This document shows positions 1-6,126 of a stretch of DNA of 7,068 nucleotides, one piece after another. The DNA comes from Spirochaetia bacterium. GTDB lineage: Bacteria > Spirochaetota > Spirochaetia > PWKH01. Each line of letters begins with the position of its first letter. Within the stretch, counting starts at the first letter, position 1. The translations under genes and the position numbers were made by a program. The notes under the pieces are model-generated. The model was given only the letters and a program-made list of their open reading frames with translations, had not been told where the DNA came from and searched no databases. Location: positions 1 through 7,068 of the forward strand of contig SKXS01000178.1 of assembly GCA_007128345.1 (NCBI GenBank), in the 5' to 3' direction.

Positions 1-17
1 AAAGCATTTTTGAAATA

Positions 18-60
18 TGTTGTTCAGTATAAGGATACCACTCTATTTGATTGAACAACA
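18..60. repeat. Nested inverted repeat near the left edge
   Basis: The arms TGTTGTTCA (18-26) and TGAACAACA (52-60) are perfect 9-base reverse complements separated by 25 bases. Inside the loop, GTAT (27-30) and ATAC (35-38) can form a second short stem around AAGG. No run of T follows the structure in either direction close enough for a convincing intrinsic terminator. It could be a recombination or protein-binding site, an RNA structure, or chance in A+T-rich DNA. The rest of 1-249 shows no gene I can support. It also holds an A/T stem (AAAAAT 64-69, ATTTTT 74-79) and a small CCTGC/GCAGG hairpin at 221-234, just beyond the stop of the next gene. Confidence 0.4.
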
Positions 61-249
61 GAAAAAAATGAGGATTTTTCAGGCACACCGTATCCCAAAC
101 AGGAGATTCCTAACATCTCAGCATTATCTGCATCCTGCCTTGCTGTACACAGGAGTAATTCCTTGAAACAAAAGGGTAATGTGTCTGTGAGTTCTCTGAT
201 TCACCATAGAGACAGGACGGCCTGCTGGTGCAGGTTTATCCCTATATGC

Positions 250-1968
250 TCAATCAGGGATATCTGCTATACGGAGAAATTCGGTGAGAAAACTGCTCGG
301 CCTTATGGTATAGGTTCCCCTATGGCGAACCTCTCCCTTTGGACGTTCCTGCGCCTCCAGTATTCCCATGGGGAGGAGTCTCCTGACTGCGCAGTTGCTG
401 AGGGCTTTGATGAACTCTGCGGTGTCCATATCCAGGTCATCCAGTAATGAGTACCCGAAAAGCTTCAGGATCTCCACTGCATAGGAACGAAGTGAATACC
501 ACTTTCCTTCAGCCTGCAGCAGCAGGTAAAACAGGCTGTTCATGACAGTCAGGTCCATGATATCGAATTCCGGAGTGAAGAGATCTTCTACGGTAAAGGT
601 GAGATGCTGAGTGTCAATTTTGTTGATATTTGCATTTCCCGCAAGTTCAAGGATGAGATTGATGGTTTTCTGTGACTCATCTAAAGAAAATAGGACACTG
701 TCTTCCAGGGATTCGTCGAAATAACCCAGCAGTGACGGATCAGGAGCTCTGAGATGTTCCAGTTCAAAGGGACGGTCCTGTGCTTCAACTTCATACGTAG
801 AGTTATGCTGGATACTTTTATTGAGATACTGCTCATACTCATGAAAATCTACTCCCAGTTCCTCACAGCGATTTATACGGTCGTAGTCTTTTTCATCCTT
901 TAACGCCGTCAATTCTTCAGTGAGGAGCTTGAGATACTTGGAAAATTTGCCTAATTCAATATCTATATGCTCCATAAAGGGCTTATCATAATGATCCCAG
1001 GGGGCGGAGAAATCGGGGAGCGAACTGCACAGGCTCATGACATGGGGATAGGCAGAATGTTCGTATTCCTCGATATTGATTGGTATTTCCGGGCAGGACC
1101 GGGCCAGCTGAGTACATACCATGGCCATGTCTTCCCTGCAGCTGGTCATCAGGTAGAGTGAGTTTGTATGGGTATCAGCATAGAATACAGGGGGGAACCC
1201 ACCAGCGTACTGCTCTGTCCAAGGAGACTGCCCTGAAGACTCTTCACTGAGACCCCAGTATTGATATCGGACTATTCCTTTGATTTCCTTTCTCTTCATG
1301 GGTTCAAGTATTGCAGCATAAGCGTCTAAACCGCCGCAGAGGTGCCTCCCGTAATGCCTGATAACACCGCTGTCAAATGCATCAAGCTCTTTATCTGCGA
1401 TTTCCAGGAGGGAGATGAACTCCGGGAAACGGGAGAGTACTTCTGAAGAAAACTCCTTGGGGTTTTCTGGGGCTGCACCGAATCCGGAAAGGAAGAACCG
1501 GAAATCATCTGGCAGCAGAGACACTATCGGTACTGCAGGACCGTGGGTTAACAATATGCTGCCGGTGTCAACCAGCAGGGAGAATACGTAGGGAGACTCT
1601 TGATGCAGTGCAGGTGCATACAGCAGCTTCTGCTCCCCTGGATACAGGGCATCCTGTATGAGAAACAGATTGTCCTCTTCGCGGGAGATGACTTCAAAAC
1701 AGCTCCATACTGGAGGGTTTTCCCTGAGCGTATTGAGCATATCCAGGTACTCATCCTTGACCGTGTCGCATGCAGACTGGGAAGTTAGCGCAAGCAAGAG
1801 CGAGCGGACTTGTAAAAATCCGTCTCCCCATCTGCTGCTGAGGATTTCCTGCAGATTTTCCACCGGTTCATCGGACTGCTGTGATGCAGTAATGGATTCC
1901 AGGTATGTAATGCCTTGCTGGAAATGTGCTGCTTCGCTTGCGAAGTGTGCTCTGGTTGGCGTATCCAT
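250..1968 (-). CDS. Unrecognised 572-residue soluble protein
   Basis: I do not recognise this protein and assign no function. The frame is open for 572 codons on the minus strand, and ATG at 1968 is the first usable start: the frame continues upstream to about 2050 with no ATG, GTG or TTG. The product is acidic, with many D and E residues, and has no signal peptide or clear membrane segment, so it is probably cytoplasmic. Residues about 333-385 look helical and charged. Cysteines are scattered (67, 90, 211, 277, 285, 292, 314, 368, 526) without a tidy metal-binding spacing. The last 70 residues or so are more basic (RRLLP near 529-533, ERPKGEVRHR at 541-550) and end in a short hydrophobic helix. 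There is no clear Shine-Dalgarno sequence before the start. It sits alone, 237 bases downstream of the ComB-like gene on the same strand, in DNA visibly richer in A+T than the hut genes. Its length and lack of stops make a real gene likely; its role is unknown. Confidence 0.8.
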   Translation of the reverse strand: MDTPTRAHFASEAAHFQQGITYLESITASQQSDEPVENLQEILSSRWGDGFLQVRSLLLALTSQSACDTVKDEYLDMLNTLRENPPVWSCFEVISREEDNLFLIQDALYPGEQKLLYAPALHQESPYVFSLLVDTGSILLTHGPAVPIVSLLPDDFRFFLSGFGAAPENPKEFSSEVLSRFPEFISLLEIADKELDAFDSGVIRHYGRHLCGGLDAYAAILEPMKRKEIKGIVRYQYWGLSEESSGQSPWTEQYAGGFPPVFYADTHTNSLYLMTSCREDMAMVCTQLARSCPEIPINIEEYEHSAYPHVMSLCSSLPDFSAPWDHYDKPFMEHIDIELGKFSKYLKLLTEELTALKDEKDYDRINRCEELGVDFHEYEQYLNKSIQHNSTYEVEAQDRPFELEHLRAPDPSLLGYFDESLEDSVLFSLDESQKTINLILELAGNANINKIDTQHLTFTVEDLFTPEFDIMDLTVMNSLFYLLLQAEGKWYSLRSYAVEILKLFGYSLLDDLDMDTAEFIKALSNCAVRRLLPMGILEAQERPKGEVRHRGTYTIRPSSFLTEFLRIADIPD

Positions 1969-1983
1969 ATGCGAACAATAGCA
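1969..1983 (-). promoter_or_regulatory. Possible extended -10 promoter, leaderless start
   Basis: Reading the minus strand, TGC followed by TATTGT (complement of 1975-1980) matches an extended -10 element and lies 6 bases before the ATG at 1968. Initiation at the usual distance would put the transcript start on or next to the A of the ATG, giving a leaderless message. That would fit the missing ribosome binding site. The -35 region is poor (at best 3 of 6), so this is weak. A promoter further upstream in the A/T-rich 2020-2070 stretch is equally possible. Confidence 0.2.
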
Positions 1984-2205
1984 TGTTTGTATCCCTAGTG
2001 CATACTGAAACTTTGCGGTTCGAGAAAAAAATACCTGGATTTTTTGAACATGATTCTTTCAATCAAATCATCACGTGTGCAGGCAAAAAGGTATAGACGG
2101 AGTAACCGCTATGGGTACGTTAACTGTACTGAGCCATACTATGCATAATCACATCCGGTATCATTATTGAGGGGGTGGTGAAGAAGAGCCCTGGGTACTC
2201 CTGCT
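1984..2205. other. Intergenic region without a supported gene
   Basis: This stretch lies between the stop of the ComB-like gene and the start of the 572-residue protein gene. It holds A/T runs (seven A at about 2025-2031, six T at about 2040-2045) and small palindromes such as GTTAAC near 2120, but I see no convincing terminator hairpin with a T run, RNA gene or conserved reading frame. A 64-codon frame that starts at a TTG here and runs into the neighbouring gene is most likely noise. Confidence 0.5.
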
Positions 2206-2907
2206 TCATGCAGATACAGGATGCACCGGTACAAGCCCAGGTCGGGGATCTTCTGTATATTTCAGGGCGAAGGAGAACTTGTCCAGACTCAGGCACAAGT
2301 TGAGATCGCTGCGCATTGCTCCCGGGTCATCGTGGGTATGGCGAAACGATTTAGTTGTGCTTTCATTCTTCAGGAAATGGGCAATAGGGGAGAAGGGCAA
2401 TGGGCGGCCTATGAGCAGGCTCTCCAGGTATGCCGCATAGCTGGTATCCTCATCAGCGGGCTCGCAGCTGTTCCAGCCCATGCATACCAATGATACCGTC
2501 TCGGGCTTGCGCTGGAGTATCCACTGAGCAGTTGCAGCTGCATTCATGAAGCTTCCGGTCACCACTTCATCAGCATGGCGGTATGATGCCGCAAGTCCCT
2601 GGGTGCCCGCACTGGTGGTGAGGACCACGGTCTTTCCTGTGAAGTCTTTCCCCGATACGGCTGAAGGAGAGTTCCCGTAGTCAAAACCTTCCTGTATGCG
2701 CCCGCCTCGTTCGCCCGCAAGCACCCACTGCGGATTGCGCCTCTTCAGCTCGTATGCTTCTGAGAGGTCTGCCACAGGAATGATGGCGGTCGGGCTGCCG
2801 GCTGCCAGGCAGCAGGCAGTTGAGAAAGCCCTGAAGACATCAATGACTACGGCTATGCCCCGGGCATCCCGAGCACCTTCCAGATAGTGCAGCGTCCGTA
2901 TCTCCAT
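2206..2907 (-). CDS. comB: ComB-family 2-phosphosulfolactate phosphatase homologue
   Basis: The 233-residue product matches the ComB family, Mg-dependent phosphatases whose founding member removes phosphate from 2-phospho-3-sulfolactate in coenzyme M synthesis (EC 3.1.3.71). Visible family marks, in order, are VVIDVFRAFSTA (20-31), GERGG followed by GFDYGNSPS (65-82), TTSAGTQG (97-104) and EDTSYAAYL (153-161). The length is normal for the family, so it appears intact. It starts 2 bases after the stop of the upstream dehydrogenase, with a weak GGGGA ribosome site inside that gene's end, so the two are almost certainly co-transcribed and perhaps translationally coupled. Many bacteria without coenzyme M carry ComB homologues whose true substrate is unsettled. 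No phosphosulfolactate synthase (ComA) or other coenzyme M gene is visible here, so the family call is firm but the reaction is not. Confidence 0.88.
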   Translation of the reverse strand: MEIRTLHYLEGARDARGIAVVIDVFRAFSTACCLAAGSPTAIIPVADLSEAYELKRRNPQWVLAGERGGRIQEGFDYGNSPSAVSGKDFTGKTVVLTTSAGTQGLAASYRHADEVVTGSFMNAAATAQWILQRKPETVSLVCMGWNSCEPADEDTSYAAYLESLLIGRPLPFSPIAHFLKNESTTKSFRHTHDDPGAMRSDLNLCLSLDKFSFALKYTEDPRPGLVPVHPVSA

Positions 2908-2909
2908 GG

Positions 2910-3914
2910 CTATCCCCGTGTGCTGCCTGGAAGAACGTGCACTTTCATGACCTGCTCAAGCCCTCCGGAGACAAGTGCAAATCCATGGGCGATTTCTTCC
3001 AGCGGAAGCTCATGGGATACAAGCGGTTCAACCGTCACAGCTTTGGACCCAAGCAGCCGTACCGCCTGGACTGAATTGCGCACTGAGGTGTAGGTCGCCT
3101 TCAGGGTGATCCCTTTGCGAAACAGCGTGAAGGCAGGAAGTGACAGCGAGGCCTCCTTTGGCGGGACTCCGAATAGGAGAATGCTTCCACCTTCACGGAC
3201 CAGCGTTACAGTCCTCTCCATCACCCGGGGCGACCCGGTGGCGTCTGCAGCCGCATCGAAGAAATCCTCCGGCAGGTCCTCCAGTAAAGCACACGCTACT
3301 GATCCATTGAGCTGTTTGGCAAAATCGAGACGGAATTCATTGCGGTCGGCCTGGGTGATTTCACTTGCCCCCATCAACCGCATGACCTGTGCCAGCAGGA
3401 TGCCGACAGGCCCTGCGCCGATGATGAGTATGCGGTCACCTAGACGAAGGCCGATCTGCTCTGCGCCATGGATGACGCACGAGAGAGGCTCTGCAAAAGC
3501 TCCGGCTCGGAAGGAGAGGTCTCCTATGGGGAAGACTGCTGATTCGGGAACTGCGGTAAACTCCGCCATGCCTCCGGGAAGGTCGACGCCTAGGGCTTTC
3601 CGGTCTCTACAGAAGTTCTGCCGGTTTCCCAGGCAGGCATCGCAGATGCCGCAAGAAATGTTCGGCTCCACTGCAACCCGGTCACCCGGTTTGACCCGCG
3701 TGACTTCGGAGCCGGCGGATGCAACAATCCCCGAAAACTCATGACCAGGGATGATGGGGTAGGTGCCGAGGTAGTCCCCATTGAAGATGTGAATGTCAGT
3801 GCCGCATATTCCTGATGCGGCTATGCGGATGAGCACCTCCTTGGGCCCTGGTTCCGGTATTGCCACATCCATGACAGTTATGACTCCGGGTTTTTCAATC
3901 ACTGCAGCTCTCAT
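2910..3914 (-). CDS. Zinc-dependent medium-chain alcohol/polyol dehydrogenase
   Basis: This 334-residue enzyme belongs to the medium-chain dehydrogenase family (sorbitol and threonine dehydrogenase type), which oxidises a secondary alcohol with NAD(P). The GroES-like N-terminal domain carries the catalytic zinc ligands Cys37, His58-Glu59 (GHE motif) and Glu142 (AEP), and a full structural zinc lobe Cys88, Cys91, Cys94, Cys102. The Rossmann domain has GAGPVG at 166-171, and Asp190 at the end of the second strand favours NAD over NADP. All key residues are present. Two ATG codons stand in tandem at 3917 and 3914. GGAGG ends one base before the first and four before the second, so I prefer 3914; starting at 3917 adds one Met. 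It heads the unit with the ComB-like gene and is divergent from the hut operon. The substrate cannot be read from sequence; a sugar alcohol, an amino-acid alcohol or a sulfonated hydroxy acid would be guesses. Confidence 0.92.
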   Translation of the reverse strand: MRAAVIEKPGVITVMDVAIPEPGPKEVLIRIAASGICGTDIHIFNGDYLGTYPIIPGHEFSGIVASAGSEVTRVKPGDRVAVEPNISCGICDACLGNRQNFCRDRKALGVDLPGGMAEFTAVPESAVFPIGDLSFRAGAFAEPLSCVIHGAEQIGLRLGDRILIIGAGPVGILLAQVMRLMGASEITQADRNEFRLDFAKQLNGSVACALLEDLPEDFFDAAADATGSPRVMERTVTLVREGGSILLFGVPPKEASLSLPAFTLFRKGITLKATYTSVRNSVQAVRLLGSKAVTVEPLVSHELPLEEIAHGFALVSGGLEQVMKVHVLPGSTRG

Positions 3915-3934
3915 CATACCTCCCTGTACGCCTT

Positions 3935-3963
3935 ATGGTACCAGTGAGCGGGCTCAGCATCAA
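3935..3963 (-). promoter_or_regulatory. Candidate promoter of the dehydrogenase/comB unit
   Basis: On the minus strand, TTGATG (complement of 3958-3963) and TACCAT (complement of 3935-3940) are separated by exactly 17 bases. Each matches the sigma-70 consensus at 4 of 6 positions. Transcription would begin near 3928, giving a short leader that still contains the GGGAGG ribosome site. The match is modest but the placement is right. Confidence 0.35.
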
Positions 3964-3985
3964 GACGACGGCAAGGGAGATCCAG

Positions 3986-4006
3986 GCAGAGAGATCTTTT
4001 CTCTGC
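3986..4006. promoter_or_regulatory. Inverted repeat, candidate operator between divergent units
   Basis: GCAGAGA (3986-3992) and TCTCTGC (4000-4006) are perfect 7-base inverted arms around a 7-base centre. The site ends 4 bases before the -35 hexamer of the hut promoter, with its centre about 50 bases upstream of the predicted start. It lies between the two divergent promoters. It could be bound by the adjacent MarR-type regulator or by another factor; the upstream position would suit an activator at least as well as a repressor. Confidence 0.45.
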
Positions 4007-4009
4007 AGG

Positions 4010-4023
4010 CTTGACAACTCAAG
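4010..4023. promoter_or_regulatory. CTTGA-N4-TCAAG dyad over the -35, candidate MarR operator
   Basis: CTTGA (4010-4014) and TCAAG (4019-4023) form a perfect 5-base inverted repeat spaced by CAAC, and the -35 hexamer TTGACA lies inside it. MarR-family repressors often bind short dyads with TTG/CAA-type arms; MexR uses GTTGA-N5-TCAAC. A dimer here would block RNA polymerase, so this is the best-placed candidate for repression of the marR-hut operon by its own product. Assigning it to this regulator is inference. Confidence 0.4.
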
Positions 4024-4040
4024 GAAGAGGGGGATATCAT
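4011..4040 (+). promoter_or_regulatory. Sigma-70 promoter of the marR-hutH-hutU operon
   Basis: A perfect -35 hexamer TTGACA (4011-4016) is followed after 18 bases by TATCAT (4035-4040), which matches the -10 consensus at 5 of 6. Transcription would start near 4047, leaving about 20 bases of leader with AAGGA (4052-4056) ahead of the regulator's ATG. It is the strongest promoter-like sequence I find in the window. Confidence 0.65.
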
Positions 4041-4066
4041 GAGAAAAACATAAGGACTTAAGTATT

Positions 4067-4567
4067 ATGGCAATATACAAGACAACCGGTGCGCTAATGC
4101 TCGGTACACGGCTTCGGCGGTTAAGCGATGCGTTTTTGCTGGAGATCTCCCGCATCTACAGGAGTCTGGGGATTGAGTTTGAGGCTCCCTGGTTTCCCGT
4201 CTTCTACCTGCTCAGGCAGCACGGAAGCATATCCATATCGCTTCTGGCGGGGGAACTGGAAGTGTCCCAGTCGGCGGTAAGCCAGATGATTGTCCAGTTG
4301 GAGAAAAGAGGCCTCATCCAGGTGGCCCGCAGGGATTGCGACAGGCGGGTGCGGTATGTTTCGCTCACTGATTCCGGGAAAGAGCTGCTGGCTCAGGTGC
4401 TTCCTGTCTGGAAGGAGATTCAGCAGACCGTTGAAGGCATGATGGGTGATGATAATGCTTCTCGTATGCTGCTGCATGCGCTGGAGCAGTTTGAAGGCGA
4501 AATGGAGCGGACACCGATGAGTGAAGCAGTACTTGCGAGACTCAGCAATTCCAGGGAGGCGTTATGA
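4067..4567 (+). CDS. MarR-family transcriptional regulator, probably of hut
   Basis: The 166-residue product has the MarR layout: a dimerisation helix at the N-terminus, a winged helix-turn-helix at about 56-84 (ISLLAGELEVSQSAVSQM, then QLEKRGLI), the wing RRDCDRRVRYVSLTDSG at 88-104 with the family's basic D-x-R pattern, and a C-terminal dimerisation helix. MarR proteins bind DNA as dimers and usually release it when a small ligand binds. The start at 4067 has AAGGA ten bases upstream, and a stop (4040-4042) lies just before it in frame. The last codons overlap hutH as ATGA, so the regulator is first in the operon. By position it probably controls histidine degradation and itself, with histidine or urocanate as plausible ligands (inference). 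Family certain, target likely, ligand unknown. Confidence 0.92.
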   Translation: MAIYKTTGALMLGTRLRRLSDAFLLEISRIYRSLGIEFEAPWFPVFYLLRQHGSISISLLAGELEVSQSAVSQMIVQLEKRGLIQVARRDCDRRVRYVSLTDSGKELLAQVLPVWKEIQQTVEGMMGDDNASRMLLHALEQFEGEMERTPMSEAVLARLSNSREAL

Positions 4568-6126
4568 GCTTCCGTTATGGAGAAGATACGTTAAGTCCAG
4601 GCATCGCCCTGGACATCGTGCAGGGCAGGCAGCAGGGTATACTTGGCAGTGCGGCAGCAGAGCGAGCTGCCGCCTGCCATGCTGCCATTATGGAGATTGC
4701 CCGGGGAGATGATGCCGTATACGGGATCAACACCGGGTTCGGTCCGCTCTGCGATACAAGGATATCATGGGAGGACACCGAGAAGCTCCAGTACAATATC
4801 CTGAGAAGCCACAGCGCCGGCGTCGGTGATGTGATATCCTCAGAGCTTGCCAAGCTCATGCTGGTGCTGAAGGTGCATGCCCTCTCCTTCGGCTACTCGG
4901 GCGTCTCCCTGCGCACCATTGAGCGGATCATCTGGCATATCGAGCATGACGCGATTCCCCTGGTGCCGAGCAAGGGATCCGTCGGTGCCAGCGGGGATCT
5001 GGCTCCCCTGAGTCATCTTTTTTTGCCGCTCATTGGCTACGGGAAGGTATTCTATGCCAACGAGGTGATTACTGCCCGGGAGCTCTTTGCCCGGACAGGG
5101 CTCAGCCCGCTCAGCCTCGGCCCGAAGGAGGGGCTCGCGCTGATCAACGGCACTCAGTTCATCGCCGCTCACGGGGTGCTCGGCCTGGAGCGCATGAAGT
5201 ATCTGCTGGATCATGCTGACATTATCGGGGCCATGAGCCTTGAGGCGCTGCTCGGCTCAGTGAAGCCCTTTGCCGAACAGCTCCACGAACTCAGGCCGTA
5301 CCAAGGTACGAAGCATGTTGCCATGAGACTCCGCATGCTCCTGGAGGATTCTGAGATGGTAGTCTCCCATGCGCACTGCCATCGCGTGCAGGATCCCTAC
5401 AGCCTGCGCTGCATGCCCCAGGTCCATGGTGCGGCACGCAATGCCTGGCTCCACCTCAAGGAGATGCTGTGCGTTGAACTCAACTCGGTCACTGACAATC
5501 CCGTCATCCTTGACGCAGGACATTCCATCAGCGGCGGCAATTTCCATGGACAGCCCCTGGCTATACCCTTGGATTATGCGACCACAGCAGTATCTGCCCT
5601 GGGAAACATCTCCGACAGGCGGACCTACCTGCTTCTGGAAGGAAAGGAGGGGCTGCCGAGGCTGCTCATGAAGGATATCGGGATCAATTCCGGTTTCATG
5701 ATACCCCAGTATACCTCAGCAGCACTGGCCAGTGAGAACAAGAATCTCTGCTTCCCCGCCAGCGCTGACAGCATACCTACGAGCCTGGGCCAGGAGGATC
5801 ACGTAAGCATGGGTTCCATCAGCGGGAGAAAGCTCAACATGGTGCTGGACAACCTTGAGCACATCCTTGCCGTGGAGCTGCTGAGCGCAGCGCAGGCGTT
5901 TGATTTCCGGTCCCCGCTGAAATCGAGTGCCCTTCTTGAGGCTTGCCACGATGAGGTGAGGCGCCATATCGACCACGCGAATGAAGACAGGATTTTCGGG
6001 GACGACCTGGATGTAGCCGTTCATCTTATACGTGCTCACGTGCTGCTGAAGGCAGCCGATGCCGCTGCCCGTGCGCAGTCCCTGAATTTGGAAGGAGAAG
6101 CCCATGACCTGTTCGGAATTTATTGA
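4564..6126 (+). CDS. hutH: Histidine ammonia-lyase (histidase)
   Basis: HutH catalyses the first step of histidine degradation, L-histidine to urocanate plus ammonia, in the cytoplasm as a tetramer. The Ala142-Ser143-Gly144 triad, in GSVGASGDLAPLSH, cyclises to the MIO electrophile and falls at the same numbers as in the Pseudomonas putida enzyme. Other active-site residues also line up: Tyr53 (YGINTGFG), His83, Asn195 (INGTQ), Tyr279 and Arg282 (QDPYSLRC), Phe327 (GNFHGQP) and Glu411 (QEDHVSM). The length of 520 residues is normal, so the enzyme should be active. MIO lyases that act on phenylalanine or tyrosine share this fold, but His83, Glu411 and the neighbouring hutU favour histidase. 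GGGAGG at 4554-4559 precedes the ATG, which overlaps the regulator's stop by four bases; the 3' end overlaps hutU by 23 bases, so translational coupling is likely along the operon. Confidence 0.97.
   Translation: MSFRYGEDTLSPGIALDIVQGRQQGILGSAAAERAAACHAAIMEIARGDDAVYGINTGFGPLCDTRISWEDTEKLQYNILRSHSAGVGDVISSELAKLMLVLKVHALSFGYSGVSLRTIERIIWHIEHDAIPLVPSKGSVGASGDLAPLSHLFLPLIGYGKVFYANEVITARELFARTGLSPLSLGPKEGLALINGTQFIAAHGVLGLERMKYLLDHADIIGAMSLEALLGSVKPFAEQLHELRPYQGTKHVAMRLRMLLEDSEMVVSHAHCHRVQDPYSLRCMPQVHGAARNAWLHLKEMLCVELNSVTDNPVILDAGHSISGGNFHGQPLAIPLDYATTAVSALGNISDRRTYLLLEGKEGLPRLLMKDIGINSGFMIPQYTSAALASENKNLCFPASADSIPTSLGQEDHVSMGSISGRKLNMVLDNLEHILAVELLSAAQAFDFRSPLKSSALLEACHDEVRRHIDHANEDRIFGDDLDVAVHLIRAHVLLKAADAAARAQSLNLEGEAHDLFGIY

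Noticed and set aside
221..234. CCTGC-TGGT-GCAGG hairpin as terminator of the 572-residue gene
   Set aside because: In the gene's direction no T run follows the stem, and the stem is only five pairs. It may be chance.
163..447. A 94-codon plus-strand frame overlapping the end of the 572-residue gene
   Set aside because: Most of it is antisense to the longer gene, the start region has no good ribosome site, and the protein has no recognisable features.
1868..2062. A 64-codon minus-strand frame from a TTG, overlapping the start of the 572-residue gene in another frame
   Set aside because: It has a weak start and no family features, and it runs out of frame into the longer gene. I found no sign that it is a frameshifted N-terminus.
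3106..3744. A 212-codon open frame on the plus strand opposite the dehydrogenase gene
   Set aside because: It is a low-complexity S/R/P-rich translation antisense to a gene with all its zinc and NAD motifs intact. It is a composition-driven shadow.
4039..4053. Tiny frame ATG-AGA-AAA-ACA-TAA behind a purine-rich stretch, which could be read as a leader peptide ahead of the MarR gene
   Set aside because: Its ATG overlaps the predicted -10 (4035-4040), upstream of the expected transcript start near 4047, so it would not be transcribed from that promoter.
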